Positions 16,802 through 25,309 of a stretch of DNA of 64,000 nucleotides are shown here, piece by piece. Every line of letters starts with the position of its first letter. Position 1 is the first letter of the stretch. The notes under the pieces were generated by a model, which saw only the letters and a program-made list of their open reading frames with translations, ran no database searches and was not told the origin of the DNA. Both the position numbers and the translations under genes were made by a program. The stretch is from Alterinioella nitratireducens (GTDB lineage Bacteria; Pseudomonadota; Alphaproteobacteria; Rhodobacterales; Rhodobacteraceae), in assembly GCF_013155465.1 (NCBI RefSeq), contig NZ_JABJVX010000004.1, positions 124,001 through 188,000 of the forward strand. The letters are read 5' to 3'.

Positions 16802-17688
16802 GGGGGGTGGCGGGAGATGCCGTATTGAAAGCCTTGCGTTTCAAATCGTTGGCATTTGTCCTGATCGGCACCCTGGCCTTGGTTGTTGGCTTGTGGGAAA
16901 TATCCGGTGGCGGTGGCGTCAACCCCGCAGTTCCGATTGCGGAGGAAAGGGCAAGCGAAATCGCCGCGGCGACCGCAAGCGTCTATGTTTCCCTTCGCGT
17001 GATCAACGCGGCGCTCTCGGCGGCACAGGAGATTGAAGTTGGTGGTTCCATTGGCGTTCAGGCCTCCGCGCAGCCCTTCAGAGTGCTCGAACCCGTTGAT
17101 GATACCGTCGAACGGGTAAGTCATGTAATCTTTGCGATCGCCGCTGGTGCCGCGCTGATGCTGGTCGGACTGGGGCCCGTGGCCAGTTTGGGCTTGGTCT
17201 TGTTGGGAATTGGATCGCTCGGCTTGGCTGCCGCGGATGTCTCGGGATCATCCAAGATCCAAAGGTCCAGTTTGCGCGCCGCACGACTCGGCCTCGCTTT
17301 CGGCTTGGCATTGCCGCTCGTCTTTGCCGGCGGCAGTTGGCTTGGTGAGCGTATGACCCAACCACAATGGGACTCGGCCATCTCTCAACTGGACGCTGTG
17401 GCGGGGGAGGCACGTGTCCTGATCGGCGAGGGCGACGATGTCGAGATTGAGGTTGAGGAAGAAGCAGGCGGTCTGTTCAGCTGGGTGGGAGATGGCGTGT
17501 CCGCGGCTGGCGATGCGATGGATGCTGTCGCCCGCTACAGAGACGCTGTGCGCCTGTTCATGAACGAGGCGGATGTGTTGTTCAGCTCAAGCCTGACGAT
17601 CATCGGTCTCTTCGTATTGCGAATGGTTGTGCTCCCGGCGCTGCTGCTGTGGGGGCTGATGGCGCTGGTTAGACGTTCGATCGCGTAG
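16798..17688 (+). CDS. membrane protein of unknown function
   Basis: I do not recognise this protein of up to 296 residues. It has an N-terminal membrane segment (FVLIGTLALVVGLWEI), a central hydrophobic pair around residues 110-145 (IAAGAALMLVGLGPVASLGL), another near 162-182, and one near the C-terminus (IIGLFVLRMVVLPALLLWG). An acidic stretch, EGDDVEIEVEEEAGG, separates the last two. GTG 16798 overlaps the previous stop; TTG 16825, with GGGAGA seven bases ahead, is an alternative that fits the hydrophobic start better. Base composition is more A+T-rich than its neighbours, which hints at acquisition by transfer. Confidence 0.65.
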   Translation: MRGVAGDAVLKALRFKSLAFVLIGTLALVVGLWEISGGGGVNPAVPIAEERASEIAAATASVYVSLRVINAALSAAQEIEVGGSIGVQASAQPFRVLEPVDDTVERVSHVIFAIAAGAALMLVGLGPVASLGLVLLGIGSLGLAAADVSGSSKIQRSSLRAARLGLAFGLALPLVFAGGSWLGERMTQPQWDSAISQLDAVAGEARVLIGEGDDVEIEVEEEAGGLFSWVGDGVSAAGDAMDAVARYRDAVRLFMNEADVLFSSSLTIIGLFVLRMVVLPALLLWGLMALVRRSIA

Positions 17689-17773
17689 GTGTGCCTCCTC
17701 CTCCCCGCTCTGATCGCGTTCGCCTGTCTCCTCGCCGGTCTGGGGTCCGCCGCGCACCGGCGCATGCGAAAAG

Positions 17774-17801
17774 CTGACAAACCTGTCAGGAATTTCTGAC
17801 A
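17774..17801. promoter_or_regulatory. candidate operator upstream of dimethylglycine dehydrogenase-like gene
   Basis: CTGACA-AACC-TGTCAG at 17774-17789 is a perfect inverted repeat. A further CTGACA half-site at 17796-17801 lies exactly 22 bases after the first, two helix turns. It is 100-130 bases upstream of the flavoprotein start at 17905, so a regulator site is plausible. The regulator is unknown. Confidence 0.4.
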
Positions 17802-17904
17802 ACCGCGTCGGAAATGTGCGCTATCAGGTCGGGTCAACCTGTCACCCCGGCGCGAATTTCGCCAGATTGGCCGCAACAAATCAGACGCGCGGAGTCCGTT
17901 CCCC

Positions 17905-20409
17905 ATGAAAACCCAGGTCAAAGCCCTTGTCGTCGGCGGCGGTGCCGTCGGAACCTCCATCGCCTATCACCTGGCCAAGGCCGGGTGGGAGGATGTGATG
18001 CTGCTGGAACGCGATGAGCTGACCTCCGGCTCGACCTGGCACGCGGCGGGCCTCCTGCCGCTCTTCAACATGAGCTTCGCCACCACCCATATCCACAAAT
18101 ACTCGGTCGATTTCTACAAATCGCTGGAGGCGGAAACCGGCCTCAACGCGGGCTTCGCCGTGGTCGGCAACCTGCGCATGGCGCAGACCGATGCGCGGAT
18201 GGATGAATACATGCTCTATGCCTCGACCGCCGAAACCTGCGAGGTGCCGTATCAGTGGCTGACCCCCGACGAGATCAAGCAGCGTTGGCCCCTGATCAAT
18301 ACGGAAGACCTGAAAGGCGCACTCTATCACCACACGGACGGCTACATCAACCCCGCCGATGTGACCCAGGCCATGGCCAAGGGTGCCCGCCAGCGCGGCG
18401 TCGCGATCGAGCGCAAATGGCAGGCCGATGCCTTCCACTGGACCGGCGAGGCCTGGGAGGTCACTTGCACGAGAATGGTGGAGAAGGGCGGCAACCTGGT
18501 GCCCTCCGACGAGCAGATCGTGATCACCGCCGAACACGTCGTCACCGCCAGCGGCAACCACGCGCAGAGCACGGCGAAGAAGCTCGGCATCAAGATCCCC
18601 GCGATCCCGGTCGAGCACCAGTTCATCGTCATGGACAAGGATCCGGCGCTGGTCGAGTACCGCCAGCAGGGCGGCAAGGAACACCCCGTCATCCGCGACG
18701 CCGATGCGCAATCCTACGTGCGCGAGGAACGCGGCGGCTGGATCCTCGGCGTCTACGAGAAACACGCGCCCGCCGTCTTTGAACATGGCGTGCCCGACAG
18801 CTTCCGCGCCGACCTCTTCCCGCTCGACCTGGAGCGGATCGAAGAGCAATACATGGCGATGATCCACCGCATCCCGTCCTGTGAGGAAAGCGGCCTCAAG
18901 GACGATTTCAACGGCCCGATCTGCTACACGCCCGACGGCAACCCGCTGGTCGGCCCCGCGCCCGGCCTGCGCAACATGTGGCTGGCGGAGGGGTTCTCCT
19001 TCGGCATCACGGCGGCGGGTGGAACGGGCTATTACCTGGCGCAGATGATGGTCGATGGCGAGGCCGAGATCGACATGGCCTCGCTCGACCCCAAGCGCTA
19101 CAGCCAAAGCTGGATGACCACCGAGTTCGCCGCCCGCAAGAACGAGGAATGCTACGACCACGTCTACATCCTGCACCACCCCGATGAGGAACGCCCCGCC
19201 TGCCGCCCCCTGCGCACCGCCCCCGCCTATGACCGCCAGAAAGCGCGCGGCGCGCAGTTCGGCTTCGTCAACGGGTGGGAACGGCCCAACTATTACGGGC
19301 CCCTCGATGCGCCCGAGACGTTCGACCACGACGCGCGGTCCTTCCGGCGCGGCGATTGGTGGCAATACGCGGTCGAGGAGGCGAAAGCGATCCGGGAAGG
19401 TGTGGGCCTGATCGACGCGACCGCCTTCACCAAGCATGTCGTCAAGGGGCCGGGGGCCACGCGGTTCCTCGACTGGTTCACCTGCAACAAGCTGCCCAAG
19501 GTGGGGCGGATCAACCTGACCTACGCCCTGACCGCGCATGGCACGACGCGCACCGAATACACCATCGTGCGCAATGGCGAGGACAGCTATTACCTCGTCT
19601 CCGCCGGGGCCTGGACGGAATATGACGCCGATTTCCTGCGCAAGGCAGCCGCCGACAAGATGGGCGAGTTCGGCTATATCGAGATCCAGGATGTCACCAC
19701 GCAATGGGGCGTCTTCGCCATTGCCGGTCCCAAATCGCGCGATGTGCTGCGCGAGGTGGTCAAGGATGCCGACCCCGACACGGTGCTGTCGAACAAGCGC
19801 TTCCCGTGGCTCTCGGCCCGCAGGATCGAGCTTGGCATGTGCCCCGTCAACGCCATCCGCGTCGCCTATACCGGCGAATTGGGGTGGGAGCTGCACCATC
19901 CGATCGAGATGCAGAACTACCTCTTCGACCTGCTGGAGACCGCGGGCGCGAAGCATGGCATGAAGCTGGTCGGCGCGCGGGCGCAGAACTGGCTCAGGCA
20001 GGAGAAGAGCTACCGCGCCTTCGGCAATGAGCTTGGCCGCGACGCGACCCCGCTCGAGGCCGACCTGCCGCGCTTCGTCGATATGGACAAGGACTATCAC
20101 GGCAAGCAGGCGATGCTGGACACGGGCGTGCGCGCCAAATGCGTCACTCTGCTGATCGACGGGCCGGAGGATGCCGACCCCTGGGGCCGCGAGGCGCTTT
20201 ATGACGGCGACACCAAGGTGGGCCGACTGACCTCGGGCGGCTATTCCGTCGCTTTCGGCAAATCCATCGGCATGGGCTATGTCCGCCCCGATCTGGCGGT
20301 GCCCGGAACTCGGCTGAAGGTCAAGATGTTCGACCGGCTCTGGAATGCCGAGATCGCGCAGGACAGCCCCTATGACCCGACCAACGCGGCGATCCGCAAG
20401 GACGGATAA
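17905..20409 (+). CDS. dimethylglycine/sarcosine dehydrogenase-type FAD and folate enzyme
   Basis: This 834-residue two-domain flavoenzyme has an N-terminal FAD fold: ALVVGGGAVGTSIAYHLAKA near residues 6-25 and SGSTWHAAGLLP, which includes the His expected to hold FAD covalently. The middle substrate domain has FSFGITAAGGTGYYLA. The C-terminal half is GcvT-like (GVGLIDATAFTKHVVKG; GELGWELHHPIEMQNYLFD; RPDLAVPGTRLKV), which hands the released one-carbon unit to tetrahydrofolate. Demethylation of dimethylglycine or sarcosine is the family role, in osmolyte breakdown; the exact methylated amine is unknown. Confidence 0.9.
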   Translation: MKTQVKALVVGGGAVGTSIAYHLAKAGWEDVMLLERDELTSGSTWHAAGLLPLFNMSFATTHIHKYSVDFYKSLEAETGLNAGFAVVGNLRMAQTDARMDEYMLYASTAETCEVPYQWLTPDEIKQRWPLINTEDLKGALYHHTDGYINPADVTQAMAKGARQRGVAIERKWQADAFHWTGEAWEVTCTRMVEKGGNLVPSDEQIVITAEHVVTASGNHAQSTAKKLGIKIPAIPVEHQFIVMDKDPALVEYRQQGGKEHPVIRDADAQSYVREERGGWILGVYEKHAPAVFEHGVPDSFRADLFPLDLERIEEQYMAMIHRIPSCEESGLKDDFNGPICYTPDGNPLVGPAPGLRNMWLAEGFSFGITAAGGTGYYLAQMMVDGEAEIDMASLDPKRYSQSWMTTEFAARKNEECYDHVYILHHPDEERPACRPLRTAPAYDRQKARGAQFGFVNGWERPNYYGPLDAPETFDHDARSFRRGDWWQYAVEEAKAIREGVGLIDATAFTKHVVKGPGATRFLDWFTCNKLPKVGRINLTYALTAHGTTRTEYTIVRNGEDSYYLVSAGAWTEYDADFLRKAAADKMGEFGYIEIQDVTTQWGVFAIAGPKSRDVLREVVKDADPDTVLSNKRFPWLSARRIELGMCPVNAIRVAYTGELGWELHHPIEMQNYLFDLLETAGAKHGMKLVGARAQNWLRQEKSYRAFGNELGRDATPLEADLPRFVDMDKDYHGKQAMLDTGVRAKCVTLLIDGPEDADPWGREALYDGDTKVGRLTSGGYSVAFGKSIGMGYVRPDLAVPGTRLKVKMFDRLWNAEIAQDSPYDPTNAAIRKDG

Positions 20410-20440
20410 CCCCTTTCATTTTGCGAAAAATACCTCGGGG
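20410..20440 (-). repeat. dispersed element, type B copy 1
   Basis: On the minus strand this reads CCCCGAGGTATTTTTCGCAA followed by AATGAAAGGGG. A similar sequence occurs in direct orientation at 40401-40431. Both lie at gene 3' ends. Confidence 0.55.
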
Positions 20441-20443
20441 AGC

Positions 20444-20464
20444 GCGAGGGGCAGCGCCCCTCGC
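20444..20464. terminator. hairpin between convergent genes
   Basis: GCGAGGGGC at 20444-20452 and GCCCCTCGC at 20456-20464 form a perfect 9-bp stem with loop AGC between the convergent flavoprotein and DUF937 genes. A second CGCGC/GCGCG hairpin follows near 20474-20486. There is no long U-tract. Confidence 0.5.
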
Positions 20465-20495
20465 ATCGGTCGGCGCGCGTAGCGCGTCGATACTT

Positions 20496-21080
20496 CTACC
20501 GGATAAACCGCCCCAACACGTCATCCAGCGCCGATCCGTCGCCATCGGCGTCCAGCATCCGTGACAACGCGTTCGCGCCACCCCCACCGCCGCCGCCGAG
20601 CAATCCGCCGACAAGCCCCATCAGCCCGCCACCCTGATCCTCGGTCTCCATCGCGTCGATCGAGCTGTCGGGCACCTGACGCTGCAAGCCGCCCTGCACC
20701 ATTGCGGCAAGGGCAGGCAGGAATTGCTGCACGGTGCCGCTATCGACGCCCGCGCGTGTCGCGGCTTCGCTGGCCAATTCGTCGGCCTGATCGCGGCCGC
20801 CAAGCAGCGCGGACAGGAAATCGCGTCCCTGTTCGCGCCCCTCCTCGCTGGCCGCGAGTGTGGCGTCGTCGAAATTCCGTGCCTGCGCCTCACCGCGCAG
20901 CGCGCCGAGCAGGTCGGCCATGCCGCCCGATTGCACCCGCCTGTTGGCTGCCGAGCCGATGGCCGGGGCCAGCATGCCCGTCAACTGGTTGGCCTGATCG
21001 CGGTCGATCCCCAGTTGCTCGGCCAGCTGGTCGATGCCGTGCCCGCCCTGGGCCTCTTGCAGCAAACGAAGAATGGACAT
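20496..21080 (-). CDS. DUF937 (YidB-like) protein
   Basis: This 194-residue protein has the DUF937 pattern: an N-terminal helical domain (LLQEAQGGHGIDQLAEQLGI; LTGMLAPAIGSAANRR) repeated as SEAATRAGVDSGTVQQFLPA, then a Gly-rich hinge (GLVGGLLGGGGGGG) and an acidic tail with LDADGDGSALDDVLGRF. No enzymatic residues are evident and no function is established. There is no signal peptide. It faces the dehydrogenase gene tail to tail. Confidence 0.85.
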   Translation of the reverse strand: MSILRLLQEAQGGHGIDQLAEQLGIDRDQANQLTGMLAPAIGSAANRRVQSGGMADLLGALRGEAQARNFDDATLAASEEGREQGRDFLSALLGGRDQADELASEAATRAGVDSGTVQQFLPALAAMVQGGLQRQVPDSSIDAMETEDQGGGLMGLVGGLLGGGGGGGANALSRMLDADGDGSALDDVLGRFIR

Positions 21081-21160
21081 GAATGACCCCCCGGTCGGTT
21101 TCCAAAATCCGCCTCAGATCAGCATGTTTGGGGGCCCCTTGGGAAGGAGAATCTTGGCGG

Positions 21161-21811
21161 TCAGCCGCCCCGATCCGCCTGGCGTGCGATCAGCATCAGG
21201 TTGTTGGCGGGCATCTCCTGGGCGGTGACGACCAGCGGAGACAGCCTGTCAACGACCCAGGCGAGGTCCTTGTAACCGATCTGCGCGTCCTGCGCCTGAA
21301 GGCTGGCGTGGAACTGCGCGTCGCCCGCGCTGGTGGTCGCGCCGTCGCGCAGGAACGGACCGTAGAGGAAACCCGTGCCGCCGGGGGCCAGCGCGCGGGT
21401 CATCTCGGACAGCAAGGTCTCGGTCTCGCGCTTGGAGATCAGGTGCAGCAGGTTGACAGCCAGGATCATCTCGACGGGACCGTGATCTTCGGCCCATCCG
21501 GGTCTTGTCGCATCCATGTGGATCGGGGCGCGAAGGGTTTCCGGCCCCTCGGCCCGCGCCCAAGCCGCGATCGAGGCAAGCCGGGTCTCGTCAATATCAC
21601 TGGGCTGCCAGTCGAGGCCGGGAAAGGCGCGGGCAAAGGCCACGGCATGTTCGCCGGTTCCCGCCGCGATCTCCAGCGCGCGGCCCTCGCGGGGGGCATG
21701 GCTCAGCAGGACATCGAGGATCGGCCCCAAATTGCGCGCCGTTGCGGGCGCGCGCAGGCGGCCATTCTCCTCTGCATCGGGTCGGTCGGGATGAATGGGC
21801 GCGCGGGTCAT
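21161..21811 (-). CDS. DUF938 SAM-dependent methyltransferase-like protein
   Basis: This 216-residue protein has a Rossmann methyltransferase core. ALEIAAGTGEHAVAFARAF near residue 40 is the SAM loop, PSDIDETRLASI follows, and MILAVNLLHLISKRETE and GFLYGPFLRDG come later. That last block is characteristic of DUF938. The substrate is unknown. It begins within the stop codon of the FAD oxidoreductase upstream (ATGA), so the two are translated together. Confidence 0.88.
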   Translation of the reverse strand: MTRAPIHPDRPDAEENGRLRAPATARNLGPILDVLLSHAPREGRALEIAAGTGEHAVAFARAFPGLDWQPSDIDETRLASIAAWARAEGPETLRAPIHMDATRPGWAEDHGPVEMILAVNLLHLISKRETETLLSEMTRALAPGGTGFLYGPFLRDGATTSAGDAQFHASLQAQDAQIGYKDLAWVVDRLSPLVVTAQEMPANNLMLIARQADRGG

Positions 21812-22890
21812 GCGAAGCGCGCGGGGCTGAGGGCCGCGACGATCCCGGCGGGGAGTTCGGGCCTGCGGTCCGCGATCAGGTCCGCGATCAACTGGCTGGC
21901 TGCAGGCGCGGTCTGGAACCCATAGCCGCCCTGCGCCGCAACCCAGATGAAATCACCGGCGTCCACGGCAGGCCCAAGCACCAGCGTCCGGTCGGGCGCG
22001 AAACTGCGCAGGCCCGCCCAGGAGGTCTCGACCCGCGTTACCTCTTCGGTGACATAGGGCTGATAGCGGGCGATCCCCTCGGCCAGCACCATGTCATCGG
22101 CCCAGGCATCGTGGGGCGTTTCCACCGGGTCTTCCTCGGCAGGGGAAACCAGCCACTTGCCCGCGTCGGGCTTGGCATACCAGGTCTCGCCCGCGCCGAT
22201 CAGCATCGGCCAGCCGCCGACATCATGGCCGCCAGGGGCAGGCAGGCGCGCCATCGAGCGGCGCAGCGGCGTGATGCCGATGGGGGCGACGCCCGCCATG
22301 CTGGCGATGTGATCGGCCCAAGCACCGCCCGCATTGACCAGGATGCGGGCGCTGTAGCTGTCCGATGCGGTGTCGACCTGCCAGCCGGAGCCACCCCGCG
22401 CGATGCCGGTGACCCGCGCCTTCGTCGTGATCACCGCGCCATTGCCCCGTGCCTCGCGCGCGAAATTCTGCACCATCAGGTCGGTGTCGATGTCCCAGGC
22501 GCTGGCGTGATAGGCGGCCCCCGTGAGGTAGGCCGTATCCAGGATCGGCACCATCGCCCGCGCGTCCGCAAGGCTCATCGGCGTCAGGTCCATCGCTTTG
22601 ATGTCGGCCTCTAGGCCCGCCTCTTCGCCCGGTCCCGCCAGGAACATCAGCCCGCGCGGGGACAGCACGCCGCCATTGGCCCCCTGCAGATAGGCCGCCG
22701 AGGCGCGGTTGAGGGCCACGGTCGGCGCGTTGCCATAGGAGGGCTCGAACAGCGCCGCCGACCGGCCCGAAGCGTGATAGGCCAGCGCCTCCTCGCCCTC
22801 CAGCACCTGGACCGAGCCGAGATGAGACAGCCGCGCGGCGGTCGAGATGCCCGCGATGCCGCCGCCGATGATGAGGAAATCCGTGCTCAT
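21808..22890 (-). CDS. FAD-dependent amine/amino-acid oxidoreductase (DAO family)
   Basis: This flavoprotein of about 360 residues starts STDFLIIGGGIAGISTAARL, a dinucleotide-binding loop. It continues with HASGRSAALFEPSYGNAP and ends with the FAD-contact block FIWVAAQGGYGFQTAPA. The fold is that of glycine/D-amino-acid oxidases and related dehydrogenases. ATG 22890 gives the family N-terminus; ATG 22902 is four codons upstream. Neither has a clear ribosome site. Its promoter probably lay before the P450 gene, whose remnant ends 19 bases upstream. Confidence 0.87.
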   Translation of the reverse strand: MSTDFLIIGGGIAGISTAARLSHLGSVQVLEGEEALAYHASGRSAALFEPSYGNAPTVALNRASAAYLQGANGGVLSPRGLMFLAGPGEEAGLEADIKAMDLTPMSLADARAMVPILDTAYLTGAAYHASAWDIDTDLMVQNFAREARGNGAVITTKARVTGIARGGSGWQVDTASDSYSARILVNAGGAWADHIASMAGVAPIGITPLRRSMARLPAPGGHDVGGWPMLIGAGETWYAKPDAGKWLVSPAEEDPVETPHDAWADDMVLAEGIARYQPYVTEEVTRVETSWAGLRSFAPDRTLVLGPAVDAGDFIWVAAQGGYGFQTAPAASQLIADLIADRRPELPAGIVAALSPARFA

Positions 22891-22908
22891 GCGCGAAGGC
22901 ATGGCATG

Positions 22909-23324
22909 TCAGAAGCGGACGGGCAAGGCGAGGGGGCCGCGAAAGGTGAAGCCGTGCCATCTGACGGCGCCTGCGTCGATCAGCGCCATGTCGGGAAAGC
23001 GATCCAGTAGCGCGGGCAGCAGCGCCTCGGCCACGCTCATCCGCGACATTCCCCGCCGACAGGCCGGGGGCCAGCGCGCCGTCCTTGCGCATCATCGTGG
23101 TGGCCTGGAAGCTACGGTCGGCGGGGGTGGTGGTGTCCTCGGCTCGCGAAGAGGTCGGGGCTTTCCTTGATGTGGCGCAGGTCGGCGGCGCGGGTGATGA
23201 AGACCCGGCCCGTCGCGGGGATATGCGCGACGGGCGCCTCATGCCTCAACCGCGTGTAGATCGCCTGCGGGTCGCGGTAGAGATCGGCAATGGTGACGTC
23301 GTCGAAACGGGGTATCCGGGTCAT
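22909..23324 (-). pseudogene. cytochrome P450 remnant
   Basis: Three pieces of one P450 lie in three frames. The first, starting at 23324, is an N-terminus (TRIPRFDDVTIADLYRDP; AHIPATGRVFITRAADLR; ESPDLFAS) that stops at 23112. A second frame carries on as EDTTTPADRSFQATTMMRKDG. A third frame gives a P450 C-terminus (ALLPALLDRFPDMALIDAG; WHGFTFRGPLALPVRF) ending TGA at 22909. The haem Cys region, the I-helix and most of the protein, some 270 residues, are missing. This is an internal deletion plus frame changes, not merely a sequencing error. Confidence 0.85.
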
Positions 23325-23371
23325 CGCCGGTTCCTTTGTGTCTGACCGACCCCGGCATGAATCGAGGCGCG

Positions 23372-23394
23372 GCGAGGAGCTGAAGGCGAGGAGC
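23372..23394. repeat. tandem GCGAGGAGC motif, copy 2
   Basis: GCGAGGAGC occurs at 23372-23380 and 23386-23394 (period 14) between the P450 remnant and the purine operon terminator. See the similar pairs at 3130 and 33847. Confidence 0.45.
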
Positions 23395-23406
23395 AGCGTC
23401 GAAACG

Positions 23407-23437
23407 AAAAGAGGCCCGCCGGGTCAGGGCGGGCCTC
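23407..23437 (-). terminator. Rho-independent terminator of the xdh/purine operon
   Basis: On the minus strand GAGGCCCGCC and GGCGGGCCTC form a perfect 10-bp stem with a 7-base loop followed by TTTT. It lies 24 bases after the BMP protein stop and closes the long operon. Confidence 0.85.
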
Positions 23438-23460
23438 TCGCTGTCTTTGTGCTGCCGGGC

Positions 23461-24540
23461 TTAGTTCGGCACGTCGCCGGTCATGCCCTCGACATAGAAA
23501 TCCATGCCCAGGAGCGTGCCGTCATCGGCGGTTTCGCCCTCGGCCAGCCAGACCGAGCCGTCCTGCCGGTTGATCGGGCCGGTGAAGGGGTGGTAGCTGC
23601 CATCCTCGATGCTGTCGGCCAGTGCCTGCGCCGAGGCGCGCACCTCTTCGGGGATCGCGTCGGATATTTCGCCGATTTCCACCATGCCGCTGTCGATGCC
23701 GCCCCAGACATCGCTGCTTTCCCAGGTGCCATCCATGACCGCCTGCACCCGCTCGATGTAATAGGGGGCCCAGTTGTCGATGATCGAGGAGACGCGCGGC
23801 GTCGGCGCGAACTGCCCCATGTCGGAGGCCTGCCCGAAGCCGATGGCGCCCGCCTCGGCCAACACGGTCATCGGTGCGGTCGAATCCGTGTGCTGCAAGA
23901 TCACGTCGGCACCCTGGTCGATCAGCGCCTGCGCGGCCTCGGCCTCGACCGCCGGATCGAACCAGGTATAGGCCCAGATCACGCGGAACTCGACATCCGG
24001 GTTCACTTCGGCCGCGTGCAGATAGGCCGAGTTGATGCCCCGGATCACCTCGGGAATCGGGTAGGAGCCGATATAGCCGATGATGTTGCTTTCCGTCATG
24101 TTGCCCGCGATATGGCCCATCACGGCGCGGCCCTCATAGAAGCGCGCGGCATAGGTCGAGACGTTGGGCGAATTGCGCAGATAGCCGGTGGCGTGCTCGA
24201 ACATCACGTCCGGGAACCGCGCCGCGACGTTGTTGGTGGGCTCCATGTAGCCGAACGAGGTGGTAAAGATCAGGTCGGCCCCCGACAGCGCCATCTGCGT
24301 CATCACGCGTTCGGCGTCGGCGCCTTCCGGCACGTTCTCGACATAGGTGGTCTCGACCGCGTCGCCGAAATACTCCTCGACCGCGAGGCGGCCCTGGTCA
24401 TGCTCATAGGTCCAGCCCAGATCGCCGATCGAGCCGACATAGACAAAGCCGACCTGAAGCGGCTCGTCCTGCGCCATCGCGCCGCCCGCCAGGCCAAGCG
24501 CAAGCGCCGCCCCGGCGAGGAGTGTTGTGGTTGTCTTCAT
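23461..24540 (-). CDS. BMP family ABC transporter substrate-binding protein
   Basis: This 359-residue periplasmic protein has a signal peptide (LLAGAALALGLAGGAMAQ) without a lipobox Cys. The mature part starts PLQVGFVYVGSIGDLGWTY, and IFTTSFGYMEPTNNVA and NIIGYIGSYPIPEVIRGIN are typical of the basic membrane protein/PnrA family, which binds nucleosides or purine bases. It is the last gene of an operon that starts with xanthine dehydrogenase, so a purine ligand is inferred. Its ATG overlaps the stop of the K+ channel gene by four bases, an unusual place for a binding protein. Confidence 0.93.
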   Translation of the reverse strand: MKTTTTLLAGAALALGLAGGAMAQDEPLQVGFVYVGSIGDLGWTYEHDQGRLAVEEYFGDAVETTYVENVPEGADAERVMTQMALSGADLIFTTSFGYMEPTNNVAARFPDVMFEHATGYLRNSPNVSTYAARFYEGRAVMGHIAGNMTESNIIGYIGSYPIPEVIRGINSAYLHAAEVNPDVEFRVIWAYTWFDPAVEAEAAQALIDQGADVILQHTDSTAPMTVLAEAGAIGFGQASDMGQFAPTPRVSSIIDNWAPYYIERVQAVMDGTWESSDVWGGIDSGMVEIGEISDAIPEEVRASAQALADSIEDGSYHPFTGPINRQDGSVWLAEGETADDGTLLGMDFYVEGMTGDVPN

Positions 24541-25301
24541 GTGACATCTCCCTTGTTGTCATCGTTGTCTTCATGCGTTTCCGAAAGCTCCAGCCCTGCA
24601 TCCTCCAGATCGGATTCGAGCAGGGCCGCCGTGATGATCGCTGCGGGACCGGCCACGATGCCGAGGCCCACGAAAAGAACCAGTGTTGTGAAAATCCGCC
24701 CTCCCACTGTCAGCGGAACCATGTCCCCATAGCCGACAGTGGTCAAGGATGCGACGGCCCACCAGAGCGCCATGGGGATCGAGGAAAAGATCTCGGGTTG
24801 TGCCTGGTGTTCGAAAATGTAGATGCCCACGGCGGCGACATAGAGCACCATCGCCGCCATCACGCCCAGGACCGTCAATTCGCCGCGCACCGAGCGTACG
24901 GCCCGGCGCATCCGGTTCAGCGCCAGCGAGGTGCGGAACAGTTTCAGCAGACGCACCAGGCGGATCAGCCGGAACACCCGGACCGAGGCCCATTGCGGTT
25001 GCAGCAAGACCAGCGCGGGCAGCACGGCCAGCAGGTCGACCAGCCCCCAGAAACTGAAGATGTAGCGCCAGGGCCGGGGCGCACAGATCACGCGGACCAT
25101 ATATTCGACCGCGAAGATCGCCAGGATCGCGACCTCCAGCCAGAAGAGGGCGGATCGCAGCGGGGCGGGCAGGCCCGGCATGGTCTCGACCGCGATCGTG
25201 GCGGCCGACAAGAGGATCAACCCGTTCAGCGCCAGCGCCACGGATTTGCCAAAGCGCGGCCCGGTTCCATCCAGGATGTGCAGGACATCGCTGCGGGTCA
25301 T
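24537..25301 (-). CDS. voltage-gated-type K+ channel (ion transporter)
   Basis: This 254-residue inner-membrane protein has six transmembrane segments. The S4-like helix carries regularly spaced Arg/Lys (RVFRLIRLVRLLKLFRTS, about residues 108-125). The pore helix and selectivity filter read ASLTTVGYGDMVPLT (TVGYGD about residues 188-193). The tail is acidic (ETHEDNDDNKGD). ATG 25301 has a GGAGAG site; the frame upstream is not coding. It lies eight bases after the second permease and overlaps the binding-protein start, so it is part of the transporter operon. A link between K+ flux and purine uptake is not known to me. Confidence 0.92.
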   Translation of the reverse strand: MTRSDVLHILDGTGPRFGKSVALALNGLILLSAATIAVETMPGLPAPLRSALFWLEVAILAIFAVEYMVRVICAPRPWRYIFSFWGLVDLLAVLPALVLLQPQWASVRVFRLIRLVRLLKLFRTSLALNRMRRAVRSVRGELTVLGVMAAMVLYVAAVGIYIFEHQAQPEIFSSIPMALWWAVASLTTVGYGDMVPLTVGGRIFTTLVLFVGLGIVAGPAAIITAALLESDLEDAGLELSETHEDNDDNKGDVT

Positions 25302-25309
25302 GGTCTCTC

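Noticed and set aside
17690-17720. CCTCCTCCTCC sequence after the unknown membrane protein as an sRNA motif
   Set aside because: It lies near a gene end without the paired stem-loops or a terminator expected for such an sRNA.
17881-20100. A 739-codon open frame opposite the dimethylglycine dehydrogenase-like gene
   Set aside because: The sense gene has clear FAD and GcvT motifs; the antisense product has none.
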